Assembly (NCBI GenBank): GCA_029844215.1
Contig: CM056724.1
Coordinates: 30,418,446-30,482,445 of the forward strand
Source of the DNA: Przewalskia tangutica
Lineage: Eukaryota; Streptophyta; Magnoliopsida; Solanales; Solanaceae
Length of the DNA: 64,000 nucleotides
Direction of reading: 5' to 3'
The notes below the pieces were generated by a model that saw only the letters and a list, made by a program, of their open reading frames with translations, was not told the DNA's origin and made no database searches. The translations under genes were made by a program, and so were the position numbers. Of the stretch, positions 44,514 through 55,722 are shown piece by piece (positions within the stretch are counted from its first letter, which is position 1; each line of letters begins with the position of its first letter).

Positions 44514-44813
44514 TTGTTGATGAAAATTAAAGAGTGTAATAAAGGAAATTGTAAAATTCAAATTGAAATAAATGGTAGATGTCTTACGGAGGCCAGAAAG
44601 CGACACAAAATCAAATCAACATCGGTTTTGTCATTTTTAGAAAGTGGAGTGCAGAAGTCTTTATGGAGTGCAGGAAGTCAATCCAAACAGGCACCAAGTG
44701 TCTTAAAAAACACGTTAAGTAGAAATTATGAAGACCTTGTGTTAAAAGTTTCTTGTGGCTTTGCATTTGAACATAAAGGGGATCTTGTAAATAAAATGTC
44801 TTATCACTTTTAG
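44514..44813 (+). other. Hypothetical open frame, 99 codons
   Basis: Open from ATG at 44514 to TAG at 44811-44813. The sequence is Lys/Ser-rich without a recognised domain, signal peptide or membrane segment. It may be a chance frame or a remnant exon; an opposite-strand frame overlaps it. Confidence 0.2.
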
Positions 44814-45978
44814 ATGCGGGAGATCTTCTTTTCTTTCCTAAGGTCCCACGATGAACTAATAAACATGAGTCTAGTTGCCCTTGCTTTAGTTTTGCATCAG
44901 TCACACTCACACTCACACATGAAGATGAAGATTATTAACAACTTTCACCCCGGCTCAACCAAGACCCTCTTTTTCTCTACATGTTCTTGGAGGGAAGTTG
45001 AATTACTTTATAAATTGTATCTTGTTAATGTTATAGCTGTGATACTTTTCATTTGAATTTACAAAGCTCAGCATAGAAAATGTGGCATATACAATAGTGG
45101 ACTTCTGAAATTATGTTTTACTAAAACATTCTTCCCCTTTCACTATTTTGTAGATAAAACGCATAGATATTGAGACTAACAACTAAAGGAAGAAAGATTG
45201 TAAATTAGATATACCTAAATCTAACAAGAGGGGATGTTAACTCTTAATCAATTCAGAATGGAGAATATCAAGATTGGGTTTTCACTTTGCCACCAGAGTG
45301 TGCCATATCCTTCAAGGGTTGGTGGATAAGATGCTCTTTTTGAAGTATTAGGTAATTTCTTCCTATTTATCTAACCTTTGGAAGATGTAGTTATCCGGTG
45401 CATATCATTGCGGTTGAATATAGCACGTACCTGGTGAATCTGTCGAGGTGTATATAATCACTAAATAGATACAGATAAATTCAATTCTAACATTTCATAA
45501 AACTTGGGTCTCTTGATCCTTGCTGGCGAAGCAGGTTCAGACGAACAAAACCACGTTGACAAATAGATTTGCTGATTTTGTTTGGATTGTAACGAAGAGT
45601 GTGATTACAAGAGTGTTTCAATAGCAACTTTCCATTTTCTTCTGGATGAGGCATGGGAGAATGGCAAGGTGGCTGTGGCCTGGGTCAAAATGGAGGGTAG
45701 CTCTGGAGACAGCTTTGCAGGATGAATCACTGCTGCGTGTTAGAAGCACTTGATCTGCATTTGGAAGTCATCTCAAACATGCATCCATACAGATTGCAGG
45801 TAGACAAACACGCAACATTCTGTCAGAAAAATTGAAGCAGAGCCCGAGCAAGTGATGAATGATATTATTCTTTACTTAGCTATTGGAGTACTAGTTTTAA
45901 CTTTTAACTCTCTAAGCTGGATAAACTTTAGTGTCAATAGCTCTCAAACTGGCAATTTTGTTTCTGAATCCTGTTTAC
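44814..45978. other. Unassigned spacer left of the large copia element
   Basis: No gene can be supported. A stretch at about 45640-45850 is less AT-rich than its surroundings and reads open for short distances in several frames. It could be a decayed exon, but no motif is visible. Confidence 0.35.
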
Positions 45979-47643
45979 CGTAGGGTTTTGTTGGGTCTAA
46001 AACATACAAGTAAGATACAACAGAAATTTAAAATTTTATTAACTTGTCCCAACAATTCCGTCTCTGGTATGATTACGTTACAATTGAAACATGTAAAGAC
46101 ATGAGAAACAAACTTACGGTTGATATTCTTAAGTCTCTACTAAAAGGTGCGTACGCGATTGTCTCATCGGGTGCAAGCCTTCGCTATCACGATTGTCTCA
46201 TCGGGTGCAAACCTTTGCTACAATATACTCCTCTGTCAGGAAAGCCAGAAAAGCTTGGCAGAGGTTTGAGAGTATTTTGAACTCTGAGTTCAGAAAGTAT
46301 GAATTCAGTTTATGATTCTAGTAAGAATTCAACCAACCTAAAACTATGGGTTAAGTGCTAAATATATAGGTGAGATTAAGATACAAATCAGATTGGGATT
46401 AGGCCTAAAAATCTGACACAAATCTGAAGTCAGCGATGGGCACTGATCAGCCCATCTGTCGCATCACCAGCGACTTCTCCTAGCCGCGCTCCTGCTTTTT
46501 TTCTTTTAATTTTGATTAAATCAAAAATCTAATTTTGACTTAATTAGATAATTTTCATCAAATAGAAATTATCTCATAATTTATTATTGATTAAAATATC
46601 TCGATTCTAAATCGAATATTTTATACTATCTCAATATATCCTTAGATCGAAAAGAAAATCGACACACTCTTTAGGCCTTCACATATCGATACTTAATCAA
46701 ATTAAGGTTCACACGGAACTCGTAGACTGCACCACATGATGAAATCAATATGTGAAGAACATTTACAAGACTCTAGTAAACACAACTTCTATGTGGGATG
46801 ATAAATTCCTTTCATTCGCAACACACTCGATCAAGTTTAGGATTTGCCAGGTGTCTATCCAAATGGCTTGACCACTTTATCTCATCTATATTAGTCGACA
46901 ATTAGATCATATCTCAAATATGTCTCTTGCATTGGCCAATGACTTGGTCGACCTAATATCACTGAGAAGCTAAGTGTTCTCTCGAATATCTAATCGAGGA
47001 ATGAATCTTATTCTTGGCTCAACTACCACTTTAGTCTGTATCGCAATGTACCCAATTCAAGTCATGTCTTATCCTATAAGAAATTTAAGCTTAGGACAGG
47101 ATCAAAGTACATTACTCTACAAACCAGGTGTGTATTGACCTTAAGTCAAAGGACCTCTATCTCCCACATGCTGATAATACTATAGACATGTATAACAAAT
47201 AGTTTATCAGCAGGGCATGTCAATACCCTATACGAGTATCCATGTGTCCATCACTAGCAACTATTACTAGTAGTAATTGAGACATACTACATTCTAGTAT
47301 CCATGTGTCCATCACTAACAACTATTACTAGTAGTAAGTGAGACATACTACATTCTCTAAGAATGTGATGCAGACCACATGTCGACTTATAATTTATCAT
47401 TGATATTCCATTCTCAATGATCATCAGTCGAATCTACTTTAAGAACTACGTTTTATCATTAATATCTCACACTATCAATGACAACGTTAGCTCAAGAGAT
47501 GCACATTAATGAATAATACAAACAATCAAATAATAATTCAGTAATTGCAAAATTCCATAAATATATTAATCTTATTAATAATACGAATGTGTTCAAGTAC
47601 ATGTGTCCCTAAAATGATTGTCTCTAGGACATATAGACTTTCA
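45979..47643 (-). repeat. 3' LTR of the large copia element (1665 bp)
   Basis: It matches 58697-60298 along its length (shared TTTTGTTGGGTCTAAAACA, ATTTATTATTGATTAAAATA, GTGTCCCTAAAATGATTGTC). The minus-strand start TGAAAGTC at 47643 follows the tract AAGTGGGAGAT. The far end reads CTACG where the other LTR has CTACA, a single change at the terminus. A duplicated ~58-bp unit with CCATGTGTCCATCACTARCAACTATTAC at 47240 and 47300 is single in the other LTR. Confidence 0.9.
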
Positions 47644-47657
47644 ATCTCCCACTTGGC

Positions 47658-49323
47658 CTAGAGCCAATCTTCAACGTATCTAATGCCCATATTTTCGAAA
47701 TGACCATTATGCTTGACTAAGCTTAATGATTTAGTAAATAGGTCTGCTAGATTTTCATCTGTGGGAACATAGTCTAACTTTATTTCTCCAGTCTCCACCA
47801 TCTCTCTAAGTATGTGGTATTTCCTTGGTACATGTTTATTTCTGTTCGTTGATCTTGGTTTCTTAGCTTGCGCAATCGCGCCAATGTTGTCAAAATAAAT
47901 CGTTATTAGACAAGTGGCACTTGGAACAACCCTTAGTTCTTTTAAGAACTCAGATATCGCGACAGCTTCCGATCCAACAATGTACTCGACTTCAATTGTT
48001 GAATCTGCAGTTGTGGCTTGTTTGAAACTTTTTCAACTCACTATTCCACAATTTAAAATGAAGGCATATCCAGATTGAGATTTGAAGTCATCAAGATCTG
48101 TCTGGAAGCTAGCATCAGTGTACCAACTAGCTACTAGATTTTCTTCTCCACCATAGACTAAGAAATATTCTTTAGTTCATCTAAGATACTTAAGAATACT
48201 ATTGACTGCTTTCCAGTGTTCCTCCTCGGGATTCTGTTGGAATTTGCAAGTCATACTAAGTGCATATGCCACATCGGCCTTGTACAGGTCATGTCATACA
48301 TGATTGATCTAATAGCTTATGCATATGGGATCCTCTTCATGCGTTCAAGTTCTACAACAGTAGAAGGATTATCCTTATTTGATAACTTGATACCTTGACA
48401 TATAGAAATATTTCCTTTCTTGGAATTTTCCATAGAAAAACCATTTTAGCACTTTGTCTATGTATACGGACTATGACAGCCCCAACAATCTATTAGGTTT
48501 ATCTCTGTAGATCCTAATTCCAAGAATGTAGCAGGCTTCACCCAAGTCCTTCATCATGAAGGTGCTAGATAACCATTCCTTGACTAACTGCATGAGAGTC
48601 TTATTATCTCTCATTATCAATATGTCATCTACATATATGACAATGAAGACAATACTCTCAAATGGGCGTTTATTATAAATGCATGGGTCTTCTTTGCTTC
48701 TAACAAAGTCAAACGATTTGACTGCTTTGTCAAAGCAAATATTCCAACTCCTTGGGGCTTGCTTAAGTCCATAAATGGACTTCTGTAGTTTGCATACTAC
48801 TTTGGGTCGAGTCTTGGATGTAAAACCCTCTGGTTGTATCATATACGCCTCCTCAATTAGGTTACCATTGAGGAATGCAGTTTTAACATCCATTTGTCAA
48901 ATATCATAATCATAGTATGCAGCTATTGCAAGCAAAATCCGAATGGATTTAATCTTTGCAACAGGTGAAAAGGTTTAGTCATAATCGACCCCAAGCCGTT
49001 GATGATAACCTTTAGCCATCAATATTGCTTTATAAGTTTGTACCTTGCCATATGCATCAATCTTCTTCTTGAAGACCCATTTTCATCATATGGGTCTAAC
49101 CCCCGTTGGCAAATCAACCAAGTTCCATACTTGATTTATGTACATGGATTCCATTTCGGATTTCATGGCTTCTTGTCATCTATGTGAATCAATGTCTAAC
49201 ATTGCTTCGCTGTAGGTAGTAGACTCATCATCATCAGAAATATCTATCTCATTGTGTGTTTCAACAAGGAGGTTAAGTCTTTCAGGTGCACGATGAGTTC
49301 TAGTGGTCCTACGGAGTTGAATA
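47658..49323 (-). pseudogene. Reverse transcriptase and RNase H (Ty1/copia), broken
   Basis: RT copies the element RNA and RNase H removes it. The longest clean frame, 48471-48893, opens MDVKTAFLNGNL and contains KSIYGLKQAPRSWN and the active site YVDDILIM, then MMKDLGEACYILGI. Downstream toward 47658 the frame is interrupted several times. It still shows the RNase H tail YFDNIGAIAQAKKP, RNKHVPRKYHILRE, ENLADLFTKSL and MGIRYVEDWL before a stop at 47658-47660. Upstream, at about 48894-49190, EMESMYINQVWNLVDLP precedes it. Polypurine tract and LTR follow immediately, as expected. Confidence 0.9.
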
Positions 49324-50277
49324 TTATGTGTTTCTGTGTTTGTTGTATTTTGATTGTGAAGATGTTTGTGTGTTGGACAATCCAACACCTTGAGAGCTTT
49401 CAGAAATATCATTTTGAATAGGATGATGCACAACCATTGTGTCATCTTCCATTGGTTGTGTATGAGAGTCTTGCATTTCTGTATTATCCCTCACATTATT
49501 CCCACTGGCTGAAGGGCGTACTCTAAGTACCCAATCATCATCAAATACTCCCACTGAATCCTTGCCTAGGTCATTTGACAAGGGTTCATCCTCTATATTA
49601 TTTTTTACTTCTTGAATTTCTTCAAGTTCTATCTTGTTGTAACTCTGTTCCTTGTAGACATAGTCTTCTTCAAGGAAAGTTGCATTTCTGGAAACAATAA
49701 CCTTATGTTCGCCAGGAAGATAGAAGTAGTATCCCCTTGTTTTCTTAGGATACCCCACAAAATAATATTTCTCACTTTTAGATTCTAATTTGTCAGTAAG
49801 AAACTTTTTTACATATGCAGGGCACCCCCAGGGTCGCATGTGTCTAAGTGCTGAATTCTTGTCGTTCCATATCTCATATGGAGTTTTCTCTACTGACTTT
49901 GAAGGAACTCTGTTCAAAATATAGATTGAGCTTTGTAATGCATATCCCCATAGATATGTTGGTAGTGCTGAAAAACTCATCATGGATCTAATCATATCTA
50001 ATAAGGTCCGATTTCTCCTTTCAGCAACACCATTCATTTGTGGAGTTCCGCGAGGTGTCCATTGTGATTGAACTCCATGAAGCTTCAAGTAATCTAGAAA
50101 TTCTTTCCTTAAGTATTCACCTCCTCGATATGATCGAAGAGTCTTAACTTGTTTCAAGTTGCTTCTCTACTTCTGACTTGTACTCCATGAATTTTTCAAA
50201 AGCTTCTGACTTATGTTTCATAAGATACACATGCCCAAACCTTGAGAAATCGTCCGTAAAAGTGATGAAATAATGAA
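49324..50277 (-). pseudogene. Integrase C-terminal half (Ty1/copia), catalytic Asp lost
   Basis: The part of integrase downstream of the nested insertion. It begins with FITFTDDFSRFGHVYLMKHKSEAF and shifts or stops near 50158. It continues with TLRSYRGGEYL, where LRSDRGGEY is expected, so the second catalytic Asp has become Tyr. The catalytic Glu is intact in MNGVAERRNRTLLDM. The C-terminal motifs WGYALQSSIYILNRVPSKSV and PWGCPAYVKK follow, then an acidic linker to RT. The other half lies at 55723-55940. Confidence 0.9.
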
Positions 50278-50282
50278 AGCCT

Positions 50283-50615
50283 TAAGAAGCTCTGCGGAAG
50301 AAGAAGTTCAGCAACAACAGTGAAGCTTGCAGTGTATAAATGAATGAGCAAGAAGAAACCGAGAATGAGAGAAAATGTCCTCTTATGTATATTTCACTAA
50401 CTATCAAAGAACAATGTACATATTCCTTTATATATATGAATGTAAAGGAAAAGTAAATGTAAAATATCTAGAAGGTCTATTCTATCAATAATCAGCTCCT
50501 AATCGACTTAATGACAACACACTAACTAACTAATGCAGTTAATTACACTTAATGAGCAATGATACAATGTGTCTCTCCCTATGTCACTTGTGTGCCCTTC
50601 TCTATTATCTCAACA
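50283..50615 (-). repeat. 3' LTR of the nested copia (333 bp)
   Basis: Minus-strand start TGTTGAGATAATAG at 50615, end GAGCTTCTTA at 50283. It ends in TA instead of the usual CA, as does the other LTR. The stop of the RNase H frame lies inside its first bases (50610). The TATATATAAAGGA motif on the minus strand near 50430-50443 is the likely TATA box. Confidence 0.93.
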
Positions 50616-51821
50616 CCCCCTCAAGCTAGGGAATATGAAGATGTTCTTCAATCCTAGCTTGAAAATTATACGACAATGTTGAGGTCTCCTGAGTGCTTTA
50701 GTGAGAACATTTGTTGGCTGTTCACTAGAAGGCATGTACCGTGCATGTATTACACCTCTTAGAATCCATTCTCTAATGAAGTGACAATCAATATCAATAT
50801 GTTTTGTCCTTTCGTGAAAAACTGGATTAGATGCAATTTGCAAGGCTGATTTACTATATGTGAAGACAGTATCAGGCAGTGGAATATGTATTCCCAATTT
50901 CTCAAATAAACCAACCAGCCAAATAACTTTTGAAACTGAGGCAGCCATTGCTCGATATTCTGCCTCTGCTGAGCTACGTGACACAGTCACCTGCTTCTTT
51001 GACTTCCAGGTAATAGGAGACTGTCCAAACAACACTAAATAACTAGTGATCGGCCTCCTAGTGTTGATACATGATCCCCAATCCGCATCGCAAAAGACTT
51101 GGAGTGTGGAACTGCTACTGTTGGACATAAAAACACCTGTTCCTGACGACTCCTTTAAGTACCTTACAAGTCTCATTCCTGCATCCAAGTGTGAAGCTTT
51201 ATGTTCTTTCATAAACTGACTTAAGCACTGGACAGCAAAAGCTATATCCGGCCTTGTATTCGCGAGATACAACAACCTTCCAATCAACCTCTTATAAACA
51301 CCAGGATCCTCCAATATCATGTCCTGTATACCAGGATTTTCTAATGTCATGTCTTGTGATTTCCCACATTTATCACTATCTGAATTTATGTACTGATCAT
51401 ATACTGATGTAGTAAGCTTCTGATTCACTTCCAATGGGGTAGAAACACTCTTTGAACCAGAAAGTCCCATATTCGATATCAACTCCAATGCATATTTTCT
51501 TTGATGCATAATGATACCTTCTGAACTCCTTGCAAACTCAATTCCAAGAAAGAATTTGAGCTCGCCCAGGTCTTTAATCTTGAATGCAGTCTGCAGAACT
51601 TCCTTAGTGTGTTGTATCAACTCTGAATCATTACCTGTGATAAGTAAGTCATCCACATACACAAGTATAACTACCAATCTCTCATCCTTTCGCTTGACAA
51701 ACAGAGAATAGTCCTTGTGACTCTGACTGAATCTTGCTTCCAGCAATGCTGATGTGAGTTTAATGTTCCACTGCCTCAATGCTTGTTTTAAACCATATAG
51801 AGATTTCAACAGCTTACACAC
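50610..51821 (-). pseudogene. Reverse transcriptase C-terminal part and RNase H (Ty1/copia), 403-codon open frame
   Basis: A long intact frame with KSLYGLKQALRQWN, the RT active site YVDDLLITG and KIDLGELKFFLGIEF-like sequence. The linker GRLLYLANTRPDIAFAV follows, then RNase H with FCDADWGSCINTRRP, SRSSAEAEYRAMA and HERTKHIDIDCHFIREW, and the tail TNVLTKAL. Expected catalytic residues look present. A 10-codon direct duplication (51301-51360) adds an extra repeat just before the VYKRLIGRLLYL segment. The N-terminal part of RT, at about 51822-52380 on the same strand, is broken by several stops, so the enzyme is incomplete. Confidence 0.92.
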
Positions 51822-52401
51822 TTGTTTCTGCTTCTATCCCCTGGTGTGAAAGCCCTCTGGTGGCAACATGTATTCTTCATACAAATCTCCTTGTAGGAAT
51901 GCATTGTACACATCCATTTGGTATAATCTCTATTGTTTAGCAGCAGCAATGGCTATGACTGCTCTCACAGTTGACATCTTAACCACAGGAGAAAAAGTTT
52001 CTTGATAGTCAAGCCCCTCCTTCTGATTGTACCCTTTAGCTACCAATTTGGCTTTGAATCTCTCCTGATGCTGTATAATTTATTTTGTATACCCATCTAC
52101 AACCTATGGCCTTTTCCCTCTTGGCAGATCCACCATCTCCCAGGTCTTGTTGTCCTCTAATGCTTGAACCTCAGCTTTCATTGCATCTATCCACCTCTTA
52201 TCACCCATTGCTTCTGAATAACTATGTGGCTCGACTTCTTTTGACATCTGCCCCACAAAATTCTGCTACTGGGGTGACAATCTAGAATAGTTTATTCCCT
52301 AAGCAATGGAATACAAGAACCTAGATGAACCATGATCAGTAACATAAATCCTAGTGCCAAATAGGTGGCTTGGATGGTCTGGCTGACTTTCTGACTGTCT
52401 C

Positions 52402-53097
52402 CTAAGATGTACTTGCATTTGTTGGCCTCACCTCATGCTGGTGTTCTCCTTCACTCACTGCATCATGTAATGAGACCTCATTCGGTTGCTCTTCTTCATT
52501 TCCTGTATCAGGTTCTTCATTATCCTGCATTGTTGGTTCCCCTGCGATTTGATTCAAATTCCCTGCAGCAGTCATCCTGAGATCATCAAAACAGAAATGT
52601 TCCTGCGATGTCATGAAACCATGCTTATCTTCAGTTCCATTTTTAAAAGGAAAGATAGACTCCATAAACACCATATCTCTACTCATGAACATCACCATAT
52701 TCTCCATGTCATATAGCTTATAACCTTTCTGTGATGTGCCATATCCTAATAGTACACTCTTTACAACCCTGGGGCTGGATTTATCTAACTTGGGCAGTGT
52801 AGTCGCAAAGCATATACATCCTATCACTCTTAAATGTGAGAGTGAGAGTGTATTCTTATATAACATCTCATATGGTGGTTTGTTATTCAAAACAGTAGCA
52901 GGAATCATATTTATAATATATGCAACACCTTCAACACAGAACCCCCAAAATCTATCCGGCAAATTAGCTTGAATCTTAATTTCCCTAGCTGTCTCTAACA
53001 GATGTCTATGTTTCCTTTCCCATTTTGTTGAGGTGTATATGGACAAGAACTCTCATGCACTACTCCATGTACCTAAAACAGCTCCTTACAATTAGAG
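52402..53097 (-). pseudogene. Integrase C-terminal part (Ty1/copia, nested)
   Basis: The 52402-53046 frame carries ARE...ANLPDRFWGFCVEGVAYIINMIP, a usual copia integrase C-terminal block, then PPYEMLYKNTLSLSHLRVIGC and LLGYGTSQKGYKLYD. The catalytic Glu region upstream (around 53040-53090) is degraded by a frameshift between this frame and the one ending at 53098. The tail is an acidic, Glu/Asn-rich linker leading to RT. Confidence 0.88.
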
Positions 53098-54060
53098 TTA
53101 AAAAAATTCAGATCCATTATCTGATCTTACTCTTTTTATAGACATAGCAAACTGAGTTTTTACTTCTATAAAGAAAATTTTCAACATAGTTGTGACATCT
53201 GATTTCAACCTCAACAAGAATATCCAAGTCCATCTTGAATAGTCATCCACAATAGTTAGAAAATACCTCATTCCATTGAAAGTTTCAAGCTTGTAAGGAC
53301 CCCAAACATCCATATGTAATAACTGGAAAGGTTTCAGTATTCTACTAGTACTAGATGGAAAAGGAATTCGAACTTGTCTAGATAATGGACAAATCTCACA
53401 GGTATTCAATGTAGACGAATAATTATTTCTAATACATGATATCCTCTTTAATACTTTCAGATGTACATGACCCATTCTCAGATGCCAAGTAGTGATATCA
53501 ACATATTGTGAAACTGTCATTGCCTTCATCATCTTCTTATTTTCTGCATCATCAATACACAACACATATAATCCTCCTTCTTCATTACCAATCGCTCTCA
53601 CCTTCCCAGGCGAGAGATCCTGAAACACACAATATTCAGGAAGAAAAGTAACACTACAATGCAATTCTTTGGTTACTTTAGAAACAGACATGAGGTTGAA
53701 CTTGAATATAGGTATGCACAACACATTCTTAAGTACATCACCTCCTCCTAGACAATAGTATCCAACATGTGTAATGTCGGCTGAATCACATGTTGGCATA
53801 TGCACCTTACCTGCATCTCCTACCAAATTCTTAACTTTCAGTAACTTTCGATTATTGGTCATTTGATTTGTGGCACCAGTGTCCACAATCCATTTTATGA
53901 TTCTCTCTGTATCTAGTGTAGGTATACCTGCCATGTTTGCAACAATATTAGTAATATTCTCTAGTTCATCATCATTTTCCAGTAGCCTCAGTAGCTTCTG
54001 TTGCTGTTTCTGTGTAAGATTTCCCAACAGTCCAAGTGCCCTCTGATTTCCCTGCTTCAC
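53098..54060 (-). pseudogene. Protease and integrase N-terminal part (Ty1/copia, nested), 320-codon open frame
   Basis: The protease loop WIVDTGATNQMTNN is intact, with the C-terminal strand GGGDVLKNVLCIP following. Integrase then begins with the zinc domain (TWHLRMGHVHLKVLKR, then CEICPLSRQ), the first catalytic Asp in LLHMDVWGPYK, IVDDYSRWTWIF, and the second in VRSDNGSEF at the end of the frame. The clean length suggests a moderately recent insertion. Confidence 0.92.
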
Positions 54061-54072
54061 TGCATCTGATTT

Positions 54073-55010
54073 TCAGTGACTACCAACTTGTCCAGTGTCT
54101 TCGAAATATGAATCTTCCCCTATCACATCATTTGCCTTCCTGAATCTGTTTTTGAAATCTTCAGGGTATCCAATCAATTGGTAACAACCTTCTTCCAGAT
54201 GTCCAGTCTTGTGGCAATGAGTGCATTTCATTAGTTTGTTACAATCCTGTTTCAGATGTCCCATTACATGACAATAATCACATACCACCTTGGGATTGAA
54301 TGTCTTCTTCTGTTTCTGAGGCCCAGCCTTGTTTCTAGCAGTAAATATTGATGCAGGTTCTACCAGGTCTTGCATCAATTTATGACTCTCTTTTTGGTTG
54401 ATCATGACATAGACTTGGTTTAAACTAGGAACTTGTTGCATCATCAACACTTGACTCTTGGCCTGATTAAAACTATCACTTAGCCCCATCCAGGATTGCA
54501 ACAATATTTGATACTGCATATGATCCACAAACTTCTTCGATTTGTCGCAGCAAGTTGGAAGTGGAATAATTGAATCATATTCATCCCATAAATCTTCAGT
54601 TTCGAGTAGTACATCGACACCGACAGTGTCCCTTGCCTCTGCGAGACTATCTCATTATGTAACTGAAACGCCCTCGAACTATTGATTTTGTCGAATCTCT
54701 CCTTTAGATCCTTCCAAATCACATATGAATCCGAGTTGTACAACATTCATGCGAGAAGTGATTTGCTCACATTCCCCATTAACTACGAGACTACTATGAC
54801 ATTGCACCTTTCCCATAGCCCTGTCAACGGTCCTTGATACGATTCCTTCTTCACGGTTCCATCTATGAAACCGACTTTATTCTTTCCTAGCAAGGCCAAT
54901 TTCATAGCCCTGCTCCATAGAGTTTAATTGTACATCCCTGTCAAAATCACTCGAATTGACAACGTCCTGGCGCATCCGAAGGGAATAGGTACAATAGATG
55001 ATTGTGGTCT
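54073..55010 (-). pseudogene. Gag (Ty1/copia, nested) with two CCHC knuckles
   Basis: The 54073-54528 and 54480-54746 frames together give the copia gag body (NSDSYVIWKDLKERFDKINSS, then QVPSLNQVYVMINQ), overlapping at a frameshift near 54500-54600. Two zinc knuckles follow: CDYCHVMGHLKQDC and CTHCHKTGHLEEGC. The N-terminus at about 54750-55010 is recognisable but broken. It closely resembles the gag at 34391-35396. Confidence 0.88.
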
Positions 55011-55372
55011 ATCGCAACAAGAGCTGTAGAATCATCAACTGTGCCCATTGCAATCGATGTAGATTTCTCAAATTATTTAATCTGTGATTCAATTTTGACT
55101 TCCTCGATCCTTCAATCTCAAGTTCCTCCTCGATTCGAGACTCAATTTCAACTTTTTCAATCATCAATCATAGGTTTTCTAACTAGTTTCAGAGAATCGA
55201 TTTCGACTCCTTCGATTTCGATTTCTCCAACTAGTTACTCCTTTGATGTTCGATCTCAACAGAAATCTTCATTGCATGTTTGGTTTCACCTTCACAATTC
55301 CTTTGATCTGCAATTCCTTCACTGCGTGTTCTTCTACACAGTCCGCGATTCTCCCGATCTACTTGCGAACCT

Positions 55373-55384
55373 GCTTTGATACCA
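55373..55384 (-). other. Primer-binding site of the nested copia
   Basis: The minus strand reads TGGTATCAAAGC directly after the LTR end, with no spacer, matching the element at 33999. Confidence 0.9.
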
Positions 55385-55717
55385 TAAGAAGCTCTGCGAA
55401 AGCAGCAGTTCAACAACAACAGTGAAACTTGTAGTGTATAAATGAATGAGCAAGAAGAAACCGAGAATGAGAGAAAATGCCCTCTTCTGTATATTTCAGT
55501 AACTATCAAAGAACAATGTACATATTTCTTTATATATAGGAATGTAAAGGAAAAGTAAATGTAAAATATCTAGAAGGTCTATTCTATCAATAATCAGCTC
55601 CTAACCGACTTAATAACAACACACTAACTAACTAATGCAGTCAATTACACTTAATGAGCAATGATACATTGTGTCTCTCCCTATGGCACTTGTGTGCACT
55701 TCTCTATTATCTCAACA
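55385..55717 (-). repeat. 5' LTR of the nested copia (333 bp)
   Basis: Same length and ends as 50283-50615, with few differences by eye, mostly substitutions. The minus-strand TATATATAAAG near 55528-55538 is the likely TATA box. TSD AGCCT lies immediately outside at 55718-55722. Confidence 0.93.
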
Positions 55718-55722
55718 AGCCT

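Larger units (their letters stand above)
50283..55717 (-). mobile_element. Nested Ty1/copia element, 333-bp LTRs, TSD AGCCT
   Basis: Both LTRs are 333 bp, and AGCCT flanks the element on each side (50278-50282 and 55718-55722). On the minus strand: LTR, primer-binding site TGGTATCAAAGC, gag with two zinc knuckles, protease, integrase, RT-RNase H, polypurine tract and LTR. It is inserted in the integrase core of the larger copia element, between the first and second catalytic Asp regions. Several coding breaks remain, but LTRs and ends are well preserved. Confidence 0.95.

Noticed and set aside
44611..44916. 101-codon minus-strand frame
   Set aside because: Overlaps the plus-strand frame at 44514-44813. 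Neither has a domain, so at most one could be real.
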